Assembly: GCA_023079485.1 (NCBI GenBank)
Contig: CM041115.1
Span: 24,701,005 to 24,765,004 of the forward strand
DNA from: Archilochus colubris
Lineage: Eukaryota; Chordata; Aves; Apodiformes; Trochilidae
Direction of reading: 5' to 3'
Length of the DNA stretch: 64,000 bases
A program made the position numbers and the translations under genes. Of the stretch, positions 1-13,600 are shown one piece after another; the stretch's first letter is position 1, and every line of letters begins with the position of its first letter. The notes beneath the pieces were generated by a model that was given only the letters and a program-made list of their open reading frames with translations, did no database searches and had not been told where the DNA came from.

Positions 1-3000
1 TTCCTCTAAAGCTGTACACTGTAATACTAAAAGAATAATAACTGACAAATTCTGATAGTCCTCCAGATAAGTATCTATCACTCCCTTTCCTCTGAAGTCA
101 ATGTCTGGAGTTAGCTTGTGTGTATGTAAAAACTCCTGGTGTTTTGAGAAGGAAATAAAGATGTTATATAAGTGTGTGCTCATACCCATAATGCAACAAA
201 TAGCAATTGGTCACTGTTGAAAACTGGATTAATTCTTCTGAAGTAATTCCTTTTCAGTGTCCAGGAGTGCAATGCTAATGTAACTAATATGTCAAACAAA
301 ATACTAACCATCATTTTAAGTGGGTTTCAAACTGGCTACTGTCTGCACAGGGAATTTTGTATGGAAATTAAATAAGGTGATAGGAAGATCTTCTCTGAGC
401 AGCAGGATCCAGAACACTTAAGACCTCAAAGCTGCACAAGGACCTTCAGCAGAACAATCTTCAAGTAATCTCTGTAAAAAAACAGGTCCTCTACAATGAA
501 TTAACCTTCTAGGGAGGCTTGGGTAATTTGCAACTGGAAAAAACAGACACAAATGTGACTACTGAACTATCCTGAAATCTTACAAAGACTATAAATAATA
601 CTGATGCTGGATTATTTTCAGCTATACTAGAGCATCAGTATTTCCTGAAATGCTGGGAGACAAAAATCTTGAAAAATATAAGGATTACATCTGCCTGAAT
701 TGTGCATACATACATACTTGTCAACACTGAAATATTCATCAGTTACATTACATTTTTACACATCAAAGCAAAAACTCTTTCAGCAATATGTTTCAAGTCC
801 TTTACTGAGAACCATGATCTGTAATGCTTAGGGTTTTTCGATAGCTATTGAAGTGACCAGCAAAGAAGGACGCAACTGAGCAGACAGAAACCTCTTTACC
901 TCAGGGAATGAAAAATTTTCTATCAATTCTCTTGAAGATTGTTACTCTGGAAATGCATTTCTACCACGCTAGGTAAAAGAGGGCCCTGGGGACTGATTAC
1001 AGAAGAAATGAAAATTCTAAAGCACTGTGATATATCCACAAAGCTGTGAGTTGGTTCAGAATGACTTTAAAATCATCAGTTTCTGTACTGCCTCTCAGCT
1101 GGCACTGAGACTGCAGTTGCAGAAACCTGGGACCACTACAGGCAATCAAATCCAGGGAAATCTGGACTCAGAGGATGAGTTCCTTCAAGTCTAATTTGCT
1201 AGAGGCAAACTGGTAATCTCTAAGACCAGAGGAGTCCTCTTATCCACCCCAGGTCAATGGGTGGGAGACTGTTGTGGTTCTGCTTCTCCAGACCAGGCAG
1301 GAGAAAGGCACAGCATGTACTCCCAATAATTTTGAGGACACACATATGACCAGCACTACCAATGAACAGAGAGCAGTAGCTTTACAGAGCACTTGGTTAA
1401 CACAAGCAGAACAGACTATCAGAACCTGATAGTCTCTTTGGCTCCTGAATGTGCTCTTTGGCTGATCAAGTCTTAAGTTTGCTACTCAAAACAAGACCCT
1501 TGCCCTTCTTGATTTGCGAGTACACTCAGTAGCCACTCACCCCTCAAAAATCTGTGTGGATTTAATTCCATCTCATGTCAGCACCTGGATGTTACACCTC
1601 TTACCCATTCATTAGCTCAGAATCCACACCCTTTCAGGTGCTGTCTTCCTTCAACTCAGCTTGAACTTTGCTAGCAATTTGCAAGCACACAGAGAAAATC
1701 TAGATCTTGACAGCAACTGCCAGTCAGTTCACTGGTCCCTCAGTCTCTCTGACAGCTAGCAAACAGACCTCTTATTAGTTTCCTAGTTTTACCTGAAGTT
1801 GGCTAATGGCTCACACAGATTCGGAAAGACTGTGTATTCACATAGAATCCAGACTTAATAAGAATACAGGATACAGTCTCCCTTCTTATATTTCTTCTAC
1901 TGAATACTTTGCTTTTTTAACTAGTCCAAAATTCTCTCTCTCCTCCAAATCCTGGAAGTTCTGGACCCCTTTAGGCAATAAATGCCCTTAGTCTGCATAA
2001 AGTGATTGAGTCATGTTGTTGGGTTTTACACTAGGAATGATATAATCTCCTTTCATGGTTGCAGAAGAAGACAGTTCAGTGTACCTCAGCCCTCCTGCAG
2101 GGTTCTTCATGTATTGCTATTTCTTTGATGACTGTCAGGTCCTTGTATTTAATTTAGTTAGTCTTTAATCAGATACCACAATAACAGTCATGTTCTATAA
2201 ACAGATCACTTGGAGAAGAGATGCTTGTTGGTCTCCAGAAGAGTGCAGATGGCAAGCAAAGTAACTGGTCATAACCATTAGCACACCAGCAAAATTACCA
2301 AGGCTGACAAACACAGCCATCCATAAGGTTGGATTCCAAAAGCTTACAGATGGCATTTTTTATATTCTATACCCTTTATAACCTCTTCCAGCAATTTTGT
2401 TTCTTCTCTAATTTTATAGTGTTTATATTGTCTAATAATGGTGCAGGAGGAAGGATGTTGTGCCTAAATAAATAATGCATGCTACAGTTGTGGAAAAGAT
2501 ATGGTGCTAGATTTTATTTCTTATTGACTGGGAAGAGCTTATCCTATTCAAAATATTGGCAGAATGACATGATCAGAAGTTTTCTGGAGTTCTGCATTGA
2601 TGAGGAAGTAGGTCACCAAACTGATGATAAAAACAGAAATTTGCTATGTCCTCATTTTTGTCCTCCAGAGAGACTACCTGCATTGGAAGACTAAAGCTCA
2701 TATGAAGTTCTTGCTGCTTATGGAAACTGCCTTTTCCATGTGCAATAAGATTATCCCTTGGGAGCTATTTCACTTGAGAATACACTAAGAAGCTGGACTC
2801 CACCCTTTAATAAACATGCTGCCCTATCACTACAGCCTGCATCAGGAACCAAGAGGCCTTCACAGAAGTGGCAGTGATACAGAAAAGGTTGAAATTAAAC
2901 TTCTCAAACTGCATCAGCTTGAAAATGCTTGGAAAAGAACTTAAAGAGGCCTGCTTTGGTGAATTAAATGAGCTAAAAGTGGGGAGACTTGAATACTGTG

Positions 3001-6000
3001 TGTATTACTGAAGTAAAACACTTTCTAAACAGAGATGACAGACAAGTAAGCAGAAATGGAGACAAATTAAAAAAACAAGTGAACATAGAGAGAGATGTAG
3101 AGATGTACATTCATACACAAAGAAACACGCAAAACAGACATAGCTGTAAGTCCAAAAATCAAGTCAGTCCTCTATACTAACTACTTCACCATGAGTCAGC
3201 TACAATGAGTGGCTGCTGCCCTGCCATTCAGCAAAAACATCCACTCTCTGCAGCTTTGGACAGCATAATATGAACCAAGCGTGGGAAAAAAATTCATCAA
3301 TTTAGAACTTTCTTTCAATAAATATTTGTCACAATGTCAAGGAAAAAAAAAAACCAAACAGATGAAAGAAATGAAGATATAAAGTGCTTATGTGTACAAA
3401 TGAGGACATTACTGGCCAGAAAGTAAATATTATTTGGAGACAAATAGAATATGGAAACACTGTTGTAGAGCAGCAGACACAAACTTCTAGCATAAAAAAT
3501 ATGGTATTATCTATACAGTAGCAGTATCAATAGTTTAGATGTAGTATTTTAAGCAAAACTGTAAAGCACTAACACATACCTGAATCCCTTTTGAAATGAA
3601 GCAAGAAATAAGATCACCTCCCTTATTAATATATGTGGCAATGCTTTAAAAGATGCATTGTGGTCTGTGTGAGAAGAAGTGGGAAAAACATTTTTTTTTC
3701 TTCTACAGCCAACATAAAGCCTCAAAACCCTAAAGTTCAAATTTTTCCTTTCAAAATTTATTTGATGAGTTCACTATGCTAGTCATATCTAAAAATAATT
3801 ATCAGAATACTTGAAGTTGTCATACACTGGCTTCAAAGTGCATCTAAATGGTTGTAGTTAAGCCAGTGTTGACTTTTTGATGTTTTTTTCAAACATCACA
3901 GTAATTATGCTTGTTAAGGTGTAGTTACACATATCACATATCATAGCAATGCACAGTATAGCATATAGCTGCTATGTGAAACATACGTATTATAAATATA
4001 TGCACCAAATAAGTGGCAAATACAACTTAATAATCAGACAGAAATGGATGTATCAGCAAGCATGTATTTTCAGAAAAAGTGCATACTGACATATACTTAA
4101 TAAGGGAAAAAAAAGCAGTAACTTTATGTGGTAGAAGAAAAGGAATTTGATTATCTGTCATATATTTGTGATTTTATGAACTGCCCATGCCACTGTTTCT
4201 CTATACAACCTCTCCAAAACTATAGCAGCTATCTGAACCATTGAATCCAGTATTTTTGCTTGAGACTAGGCTATAAATGCAGATATTTAAATTAAGTGAG
4301 TCAAGTTGAGGTATGAAATAGGGATCTGAAGAAGAAACCATGTGCCCAGCATGGAATCTTTTTTCCAGATATGTTACTGATGAAATAAAGATATTGACAC
4401 TTCCAATAAATTCTACTTCATTCATATTCTTATACTAATGTAACATATGACTGCCCAAAAAGTAAAACGACAGTCCAAAAAGAAAAAAAGTATCAATGTT
4501 TACTCAATTTTCAAAAATAAAAAAAGTATTTTCTCTTTTGACAAGAAAGCACTGATTAGTCTATTCAGTTTAATTCTCAGCTAAATAATAATACCTTCAA
4601 ATTAAAAACTAAATGCATCCAGTTCTTGCTTAACAATGTGAAGACAAAGAAGAATTAATATTAGCAGAAAAGTCAAAAAGACTTGCAAATAATGCTTTCC
4701 AAGACAAAATGAACATATAAGCAGAATTAGTTATGCCTTCAGGAAGAGAAAAATATAAAGACTGTGTCATAACACAGTAAAAACATCAACTCGTGTTGGA
4801 GGGATACAATTTAAGTAAATCAGGTGAATGTAATTTAAGTGAAATGACATTTTCTGATTTCTTATTACATCCATTACATTCTAATTATGCCTCTTGTAGT
4901 ATGCAGATTAGGGGGAAAATAAATAAATATCTACATCTGCAGCAAAACATACCAAGTTGAAGTCTTCTGCACATAGGCAGTATCAGCATGAACAGTTACT
5001 ACCAGCTAGATGACCTACAGCCAAAAACCAGTTAACACTAGGTCTAGGGACTTAGCAGAACCTATGCCACCTGAATATGCCAGCAATTATTTAGATTCTA
5101 CCTACCCACTGGCTGCTTCAGGACATTCATATGATTGGATTCTGCCACCACAATATACAGTCCAGTGTGGCATTGGGAAGGAAAGAAGCATTTTGGATAT
5201 ACACATTGAAAGAAACTCTTGGTTGATACCACCATAACCAAAGACATTCACAATAATTGCAACAGTGATGAACATTTGTTTTAACTAATTTTAAAGAACT
5301 GCACATCACACACTTCATACATTCCTTTTACAGGGAAATCTCTCAAAGAGCAAAAAAAATCCTGTATTTCAGAACTGTTTTCAAGAAAAGACAGAATGGA
5401 CTGCACTTTAGGAACAGTTTGTGCTGGCAAGTATGTCAAAGGATCAGAATTCTCCCCTCCTATAGATTCCAACCTTCCATCAGTAACAAAACAGGGCTTT
5501 CATAACAAAATAAAGGTCAGTGCAGCAGCCAATTACATACGTAAACTACATATAATTTCTTCATGATTTTTCTGACAGGACTATTTTTAAACTATTATAA
5601 CAACTACCTTCTGAATAACAATGCACTAAAAATATTATTCTACAGTTAGCAAACAGAAAGAGGAATATTATCCTTCCTTACTTTAACACATCTGAAACAG
5701 TTGTGCAAACTAGAGAATGTTGCCATTGTCAAGATAAATTTTGAAAACCAGAATGCTAGAACACATTTCATACAGCAAAAGGGAACTCTGTGTGTAACAC
5801 CAGAAGGATGTTTCCTTAAAACAACTTGCTTGGCTCCTGGAGGTTGTGCATACTATTGATGTTGGGCCAATAGCTTTCATTCACCTTCATTTCAAGTCCC
5901 TGCGGGAGCATTTAAGAACAAACTGTTCCTAAAGATTTACTCTGCAGCTATTTAAAATCATTGTAAACTCAGCAGCTAGAGTCAGGGGGAAAGAAGTCAG

Positions 6001-7527
6001 TCATGTACCCAAAAGCACATGTACATATACATGAAGCACATGTACCCAAAACACCTCAAAGATTTTTGATTGTAGCAGGTAATTGCCCCTTCTCCTTTGA
6101 AGGACTTTCAGCAGCTTGTCCATAATCTTTCAAAAATGAAGGCAAGGAAGAGGATTTTAATATGAAAAGGGAAATAGATTGATATTCTACTACACTAATG
6201 TCTGACTGGTTTCCCAAACAAATTAGTACATGTCTGCAAAGACACAAGTAAATGTTTCACTAACCAGATAATCCCAGATTTGTTTAGGCTGCCTTTGTTC
6301 TCACTGAAGTAACCTCACACTATTTTCTGAAGGAGTGTTTAGGTTTGAATCTGGAATTAAACTTATGGCCAAACCTGCTTAACCAGGCACTGTGGTCTCA
6401 GTCTGCATGAGACCAGTGTTCTTCTAGAGGAAATAACCAAGAAGCTCCCCTGGTGGTAGACACCAAAGTGCTCTAACCCTTCAGACCTCCACTGCAGTCT
6501 GAATGGATGACTTACCCTTTGGACCCTGCTTTGAGCAGCAACTGGACTGGAAGACATCCAGAGATATCTGTCAGTGATTAATGTTACAGTTCTATGAAAA
6601 ATAGCAAAACTGCACAACGTGTGAATGCAAGCCACAAAGCACTAACTGATTTCATCTGCCTCTGTTTTTTTTAAACTATTTGCTAATTGATTTCTATGTT
6701 CAGTAATTCTTACCAGCTTCACAGTCTGTGTGAATTTAACACAACACAAATTACTTTGGGTACCATGAAAGTTTTCTTTAGCAGTATGGGTATCTCTGCA
6801 GGTTTTTCTTGAAGGCAGATCAACCTGAGTGATGCTCATTGATGCCAAAGCTACACTACTGCAGAACTTACATTGGCTTCTTCCAAGTTAGTTTAGATAT
6901 TTGCACAACACACTGATAAATACTGTTAATACACTGCCTGTGTTACACAGAACAAAAAACTAGAAAATCATAGTAACACGTACAACCTGAAAAAAAAACA
7001 CTGTCAATCATTAAGTGCTGGAAATTAACTTTAAGCTTGATATTATTATCCTCTAATAGTGGTTAATGATATCTATTACAAACCAGAATTAACTTCAGTT
7101 TATCTGCATATTCATAAGGAGCTCAGTATACCACCTCTCATATTTAGCTATTTGATGCTTTTAAAATGTTCTCAGTGCTGTCATTATGATTCTACTGCCT
7201 CAATATGAAGATGCAGTTCTTATTTTGACCTTCTCAAAAATGATAGGAAAAAACAAACAGAGGAAATGCAAAGAACTGAAATAAAATGGAAGAGCTAGTC
7301 AAAAGACTAATACTGAAAAAGACAAACTGAGATGATCTATGCAAGTAAAACCCCACCTCATAACAAAGTGGTCTCAACCTTTCCACAATCATAATGAAGT
7401 GAGAAGGTCTGTATGTCTGGCATCTAAATACTTGCACTTAAATTTCACTTCATAAGAAATTTAAACTGCAATAGTAATAAATGGTGGTATCTTAATTAGC
7501 TAGAAAAATCCAGACAGCTAATCCTAC
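1..7527. other. Intron downstream of MAN2A1 exon P
   Basis: AT-rich intron running off the left edge. I searched the minus strand for the remaining MAN2A1 C-terminal exons (HPVIPM-like and HLVNLRT-like motifs) and found none. There are short A-runs and a locally GC-richer patch at about 6360-6640 that I cannot classify, but no recognisable repeat family. Confidence 0.6.
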
Positions 7528-7661
7528 CACATCTGCTCCGTGTCTTCTTTCCAGCAAAAGTCGGAACATATTAGCTGTAATCTTGTTATCTTGGACACCT
7601 TGTCCAAGGCCACGGTTGTCATCCTGCATAAGTCGACGATCCATGATCACTTCCAACTGAC
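7528..7661 (-). CDS. MAN2A1: MAN2A1 exon P (last exon in window)
   Basis: 134 nt between acceptor tttaag and donor gtagga. It encodes [20 protein letters not shown] then [24 protein letters not shown]. The [16 protein letters not shown] segment contributes an active-site Arg in the family. The 3' boundary is slightly uncertain, because an alternative donor (gtggta) sits 3 nt earlier. The remaining C-terminal part of the protein lies beyond the left edge. Confidence 0.94.
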
Positions 7662-10600
7662 CTTAAAAGCAACACAAGGATTATACTGATAACAAAAATT
7701 TACAAATCTTCTATTAAATATAAGAAAAATACCCTGAAATAGAAGTTATGAAGAATCGTATTCCGTAAGAATCTTCTCCTATATAGAAGAGTAATAAAAG
7801 ATTGTTAGGATTGACTTATGAAATAATCCTCTACCTTTTGTGGAGGACCTGTCTTCCTCTTTGACTCCATAGAAGAGTGCACCTCCAAATGTATCTTTGT
7901 TTGTTTGTTTTGGGGTTTTTTTTGTTTCACAGTTTCACACAGAAGGAAAAACAGGTAGGCAATATGAGTATATAAACAGAATCATTTCTCCTTCCATGTG
8001 GCAGCAGGAAAGAATTTTGCACCAGATGAACACCGAATATGAAATGCTGAGCTTATACTGAACTGTAGCATTGCCATTCAGAATAGCTCTTTAAACATGA
8101 TGTTGAACCAGAAATATCCTTATGAAAGGTAACGCTTATATCTTTTCGATTCTGTACCTCCAGAGAGAAGCCAGGTCAGGGCATGTAATTAAGACTGTTT
8201 TTGCACACTGAATCTCCAAACAAGTGTAGTTGTTTCCTAAATAAAACTAGAAGACTTAAGTACTTGTTTCCTAATTGAGAAACACACCATTTAACCTACT
8301 AGAAAAAGCACTTAGTAAAGTGGTCTCTTTTATACTTCTTCATTGTTCTACAAGTACTTATCTCATTTTCTGAAATACTTGTTCTTCCTTTCCCTTGAGG
8401 TAAAAATTGCTTTTGTGTACCCAGAAGTCAGCTGGCAATGATTAAGAAACAAACAAACATTTTGAGCTGTAAGGCTAGAATTGTGCCTCAAATTGACAGT
8501 CCCTCTGGATCCAAGTGCAAAAACAGACTAACAGACAAGATATGGTAAGTTCCTGAAAAAAGCTAGAACCACAATAAGAATTACATATCTACAATAAATT
8601 TTTTTCAAATTTTCAAACAAAACTTTGAAGACTTGGATCCAAAACTACCCAACCACATTTCCAACATTCTTCTAACAAAATTAAGTTTTATTATACAGAC
8701 AGCAATTGTGAAGCGTAAACACAAACAAAAAGATCAGAGATAAATACATTGAAAGTGGGTCGAAGACTGAAAAATATTGGCTTAGGGCAATTTCTGGCTT
8801 AAAAAATGGTGTAAGTCTATTACTTGAGGATTCATCACATAAGCATTTCCTGCAAGTAAGTCCACCTCTGGATGGCAGTGGTGCCTTGCATCTATCGGCA
8901 GGTCTCTCTCTCATGACTTTTTGTTGTTCCTGATACCACTTCATTACTACCCACCTGAGAGACCAAAAGTGGGCACTAATTAGAAGGGCCTCACCAGGGC
9001 TGGAAGTTTACTTGTAACATCCCTTATCATGGGCCCAGCGAGGCAGCAGACTTCCTTATGAAGTGGGTCTGGTCAGCAAATTGGGCCCTCTGCTCCCCTC
9101 AAGAGGGAGGCACTCAGAGCAATGACTATTTTTTTTCTTTCTGGATGTTTTGCGGTAATTGGTTCAGGGCATGATGGCCTTGATGACAGTTTTGGCCTGT
9201 GTGGGGTACTCTCTGCCATTTCCTCCTGCAAGGCCCCAGACCTGTCCTGCAATGCCACTGGGGGTGGTGAAGTTCTTGAGGGAATATGCCTGCCCTGTTT
9301 CTGACATCGGGCTGGCACCTGATCATTTGGTATTTTTTTGTACCATCTGTCTCTTACACTAGTTTAATACAGATCTTCAACTGAAGATGACAGAACCTCA
9401 TGTAGGAACAGCCTCTACACCTCCTCCCATACAGACATAATCTAAAACTTGTCAGAGTTAGGGAAACTTATTTTCTTTCTTCAAACACCAGTAGTTATGG
9501 TAATCTCCGAGTGAACTATCATGAAGCTGACAATCATGAAGGATAGGCCTATGTCAATCATCTTATACTTACCATTTTTCAAGCTTGCAACACCTAGAGA
9601 CTGAGCTGAATGAAGTGTCAAACGAACACCAGCATCTTGGATATAGGCCATTGTAGTCATAGGATATATATTTGCTTGGAGAGGCAATTTGCTCATCGTC
9701 ATTCTGGGCTGGATCTGCAGAATGAAGACAAACTTCAATAAACTACATTTTTAAATGCATTTAAATTTCAAAGATCTTTTCAGACATTTATCCCCATGTG
9801 CTTTAGAAGCACAACTGGCACCAAAGCATTTACTAGACTGCATGATTTAGGGTTTTTTTTGAGACTTGTGGCTAAAATAATCACTCTGGAAGTGATAACT
9901 TCAATGCACTTTTAGATTAAAGAATATTTTAAAAAACCTGAAAGATTCATCAAGGGAACTTACAAAGAAAGGAATTGTCACAGCTATAGAATGAGAGAAA
10001 TTTTTTTCCTTCCCTTGAGACCAAACAATGAATAGATTCGAGATTGCAGAAAAAGAATAATTAGTTTATAAAAGAAACTTATTAAAGTGCTAGTTGAATT
10101 CTTTCATAGTACTTGACAAAGTAATAGTAGTATTAAAATTATTTCAATGTTTTAATATTTAATTTTCCCCAGCAAAATGCAGTACTACACACTAACTAGA
10201 AAATAGTAGTCTCTTACTCAGCAGGTATGGTTTTGAATGTATTTACAAGGAGGGAAGTTAAGGAAGATAAAATTTTCTTTCCTTTCTGTGTGCTGCAGAG
10301 TTCAAGTTCAGAAAATAGTCACACTATACTTAATCAGATGCATTATCAATAAAAAAATTTATTACACTCCAAAAATATATCACTTATTTCCACCACAGCA
10401 GTAAGAAGTTGTTGGTGTGTCTAAGTTGTTGGACCTTATGTAAATCTACTGCTGTGCTTCCCAAGGAGCTGTAATCAAATAGATAAATCAGAGGGGAAAG
10501 AAGGCATACAGATACACAAACAACTACATGGTGTCATAACTTGTTGTGTTAAAATTCTCATGTTAAGAAGGCTAGAAAAGAATATTTAACAACCTCCTTG

Positions 10601-13600
10601 AAAGAAAATAGTTTCTACTTCATCTAGTCTAAATCAAATTTTTAACAGATACATTTTAAAAGTTTTTTGCTTTTTAAATGCTTAGTGGAGTTTAGGAAAA
10701 GAGGTTGATTAATATCATTCAAACTCTTTACAATCAGAATTATTCAGGCAGTAAAAACCTGAGACTATAGGCCTTTAGCATTAAAAGACAATAATTACCT
10801 GATATCCATTAAGATCAGTATAGAATCTATTTTGACTGTTTACATCAGATGAAATTCTCATTGCAAGCTCACGATTATATTCTCCTGTAATATCCACAAT
10901 ATTGGAAACTTCTAGAGACCGGCCTTCCAAACCTAAATGAAAAGATGCATTAAAGATCTCTCAATTTTTAAAAGAGATTGTCAAATATATAAGAATGACT
11001 GTGTTCCCAGAATGCAGTGATCTACTTTTCCCCTGCTAGTTTTAATTTTCTGTTACATCTAACCATATATTTGAATCCAATTCAGTTATGTACCAGTACT
11101 TCTAATTCCGTACTCATTAAACAGTCTGAAAGTCTACTTCCCTGAAGTAGAACAGAAGCTCTTTTCCCTTTGACTTCTACGAGGCTGTTGCCATTCAGAA
11201 ATAAGAATGAATTTACCAGCTTCTGGATAGCAAGTGTTCCATTAAGCAGGAAAGCAGTCAGCTGTTCTAACCACAACAGGGAAAATCTTTTTTATGGACA
11301 GTGAATTAAGCAATTTTTACACTGATATGACTATAACCAGGACAAAAGTTTTTGTTGACAGGGAAAAGATGGCTATTTATTAAATACAGGAGTTGGTATC
11401 TGAAAATGAAGACAGTAGTTCAGCAATTTTTTTTTCTACAGTGCCTCACATTGAAAATTAAATACCCTTAGTAATAACCTGACCTTTTCAAATAGTTTTA
11501 GACACAGCTTGGACTGGAATCATACCATCATTCAGCATGACTGCTTCTACCTTTTCTGTAGTCTAACAGGACTAACAACTGTGAAAAGAATTCCGTGAAG
11601 CAGAACATAGATATGAAACACCTGTTTGTGGCGAGATAAAATTCCATTGTGCTTGTCTGACAGATTGTAAACAGAAGAGAGTAGAAAATGAGGGACTGAA
11701 TAACTCAATTACTCCCTTAAAACATGAAGGCAATATTTAAAAATCGTAGACACTAAATATGTTTTTCCCCCAACAGTTCACTGTATGTCAACTGAAAAGA
11801 CCGAGAGATATGCTTATCAGTTGTGATTTTTTCACCCAAATGAGGAGGATGTCAAGCTCAGTGTTTGCTTCCTCATCTTTTCTAATCTGAATACCACATG
11901 GAACAGTACCAGCAACTGTTAAAATAGTAACAGTAACCAATGGCTGTTAAACTACAGTGCTAAATGAAAAACATCTCGTTCAGGTAATTACTTCTATTTC
12001 CTCAGTCTTATCTGTAAAAAGAAGACATGTACACTCCATTTTTGACACTCTTACTTACAGATTTTCCAACCATTTCCAGTCATTTTATATTAGGACTATT
12101 AAAGTACAAGTACATGAAAACAGAATATATCCAAAAATTAAAATCAGAATTAGCAGAATTCCAAAGTCAAAAGTGGAAAAAGCAGTGGCTGACCAAAGTT
12201 GCTGTAGGACCTGTGAGTACTGTCCAACAGTAGGACTGGCCGCAAGTGGAGTACAACAGAAGCACCAAGTCTTATTTAAAAAAACAAATGTAGGTATACA
12301 CACATTTAGTTACTTCTGCATGTTTTGCTACTGTACATATCTATTAAGAGCTTCTTTTAATTCAACTAACACTATAAAAATAACTTCCTTTACAAAGCCT
12401 AGGAAACAGACCACAGCAAAACAACGAAGTAGAATCATCAATTTCCAAGCTTTGAGAAACATCATTTCATAGGAAGCAATTGAAATAAAAACACACCATA
12501 AACAGGAAATACATAAAATAATTGCATATTTTTTCCTTATAAAAGCTGGATAGTTAGCAGTGTAAGTACTGAAATAATTTAAATTACTGAAACCCACATA
12601 TAGTGTCATTATTTGTTTTTGAAAGTGTTTAAAAATAATTAAATACGATAAAATTTTCAGAAACATGCAGGCAATTTTGACATCTATCATAAAAGTAATA
12701 CTAATAAAAAACACGTCTAAGTTCCTTGAAGTGCTGAAAATGTTAGTCAATAACTTGTCTACATTTTCTGTATTTTAGAAAAACTACAGTAAATACAAAA
12801 AGATCTAAAACTTAAAAAAGTGTTTCCTACTACATTTACAAAAACATACACTTCAGCACTTTTAGTCAAGATTCTACAGGAAAATGAAAAATTGCACCAT
12901 GACTTTCTCTCTTTTTTGTGTTTTTCACCAGTCAGTTTATCAAGCTGAAAGGGGTACAGTTTCCACTGTTTTCCTAGAATTTTCTTGGAAGTCAGTAGCT
13001 GAACAACAGAGGAACATAAAATGAAACCCTTACTGAAAGAAAATCAAGCAGAGCAGGTCGTGCCCTAGGAGTCAGTAAGCTGGGGGTTTGGTGCTGGTGC
13101 CTCTCGAGACACCACCACTGCCATGACAAGCTCTTCGAAGATGATAATGGACACACAGAAGCAGCTCACAGATAATTAAGCATGCCTACAGCTGTGAAGT
13201 AAAACAGACTTCACTATTAATGACAATAACATATATGTACACTCTTTGCAACTTCATAGGAGATATTGTGGTACCTCCATCAATTCAGAGCTATGAGAGA
13301 AGAAACTACATTTTTACATAATCTCCCAAAAACTTTCTGTATTTTTTTTTAACTCATTTTCCTATTTTATAGCAATCTACAGCACTCAGATGACCCAGTA
13401 AAGTTTGGGGGCCCCTTGTTGGTAATTGATACTATTAAAATTCTTAATAGTGAGAGCTATCTCCAAAAAATCTATTAAGTTTAATCATGCCAGCTAACTG
13501 ATTAGAATGATGCTTATGAAGGAGCTATAGTGCAGTGAAGCCAGAACTTTGGTCTAATGTATTCTGCAGTAGTTTGTAAGAAAACACAGGCAGGATCCAA

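Noticed and set aside
1..7527. Remaining C-terminal MAN2A1 exons
   Set aside because: No minus-strand segment with suitable splice sites matches the known C-terminal motifs; they are presumably off the left edge.
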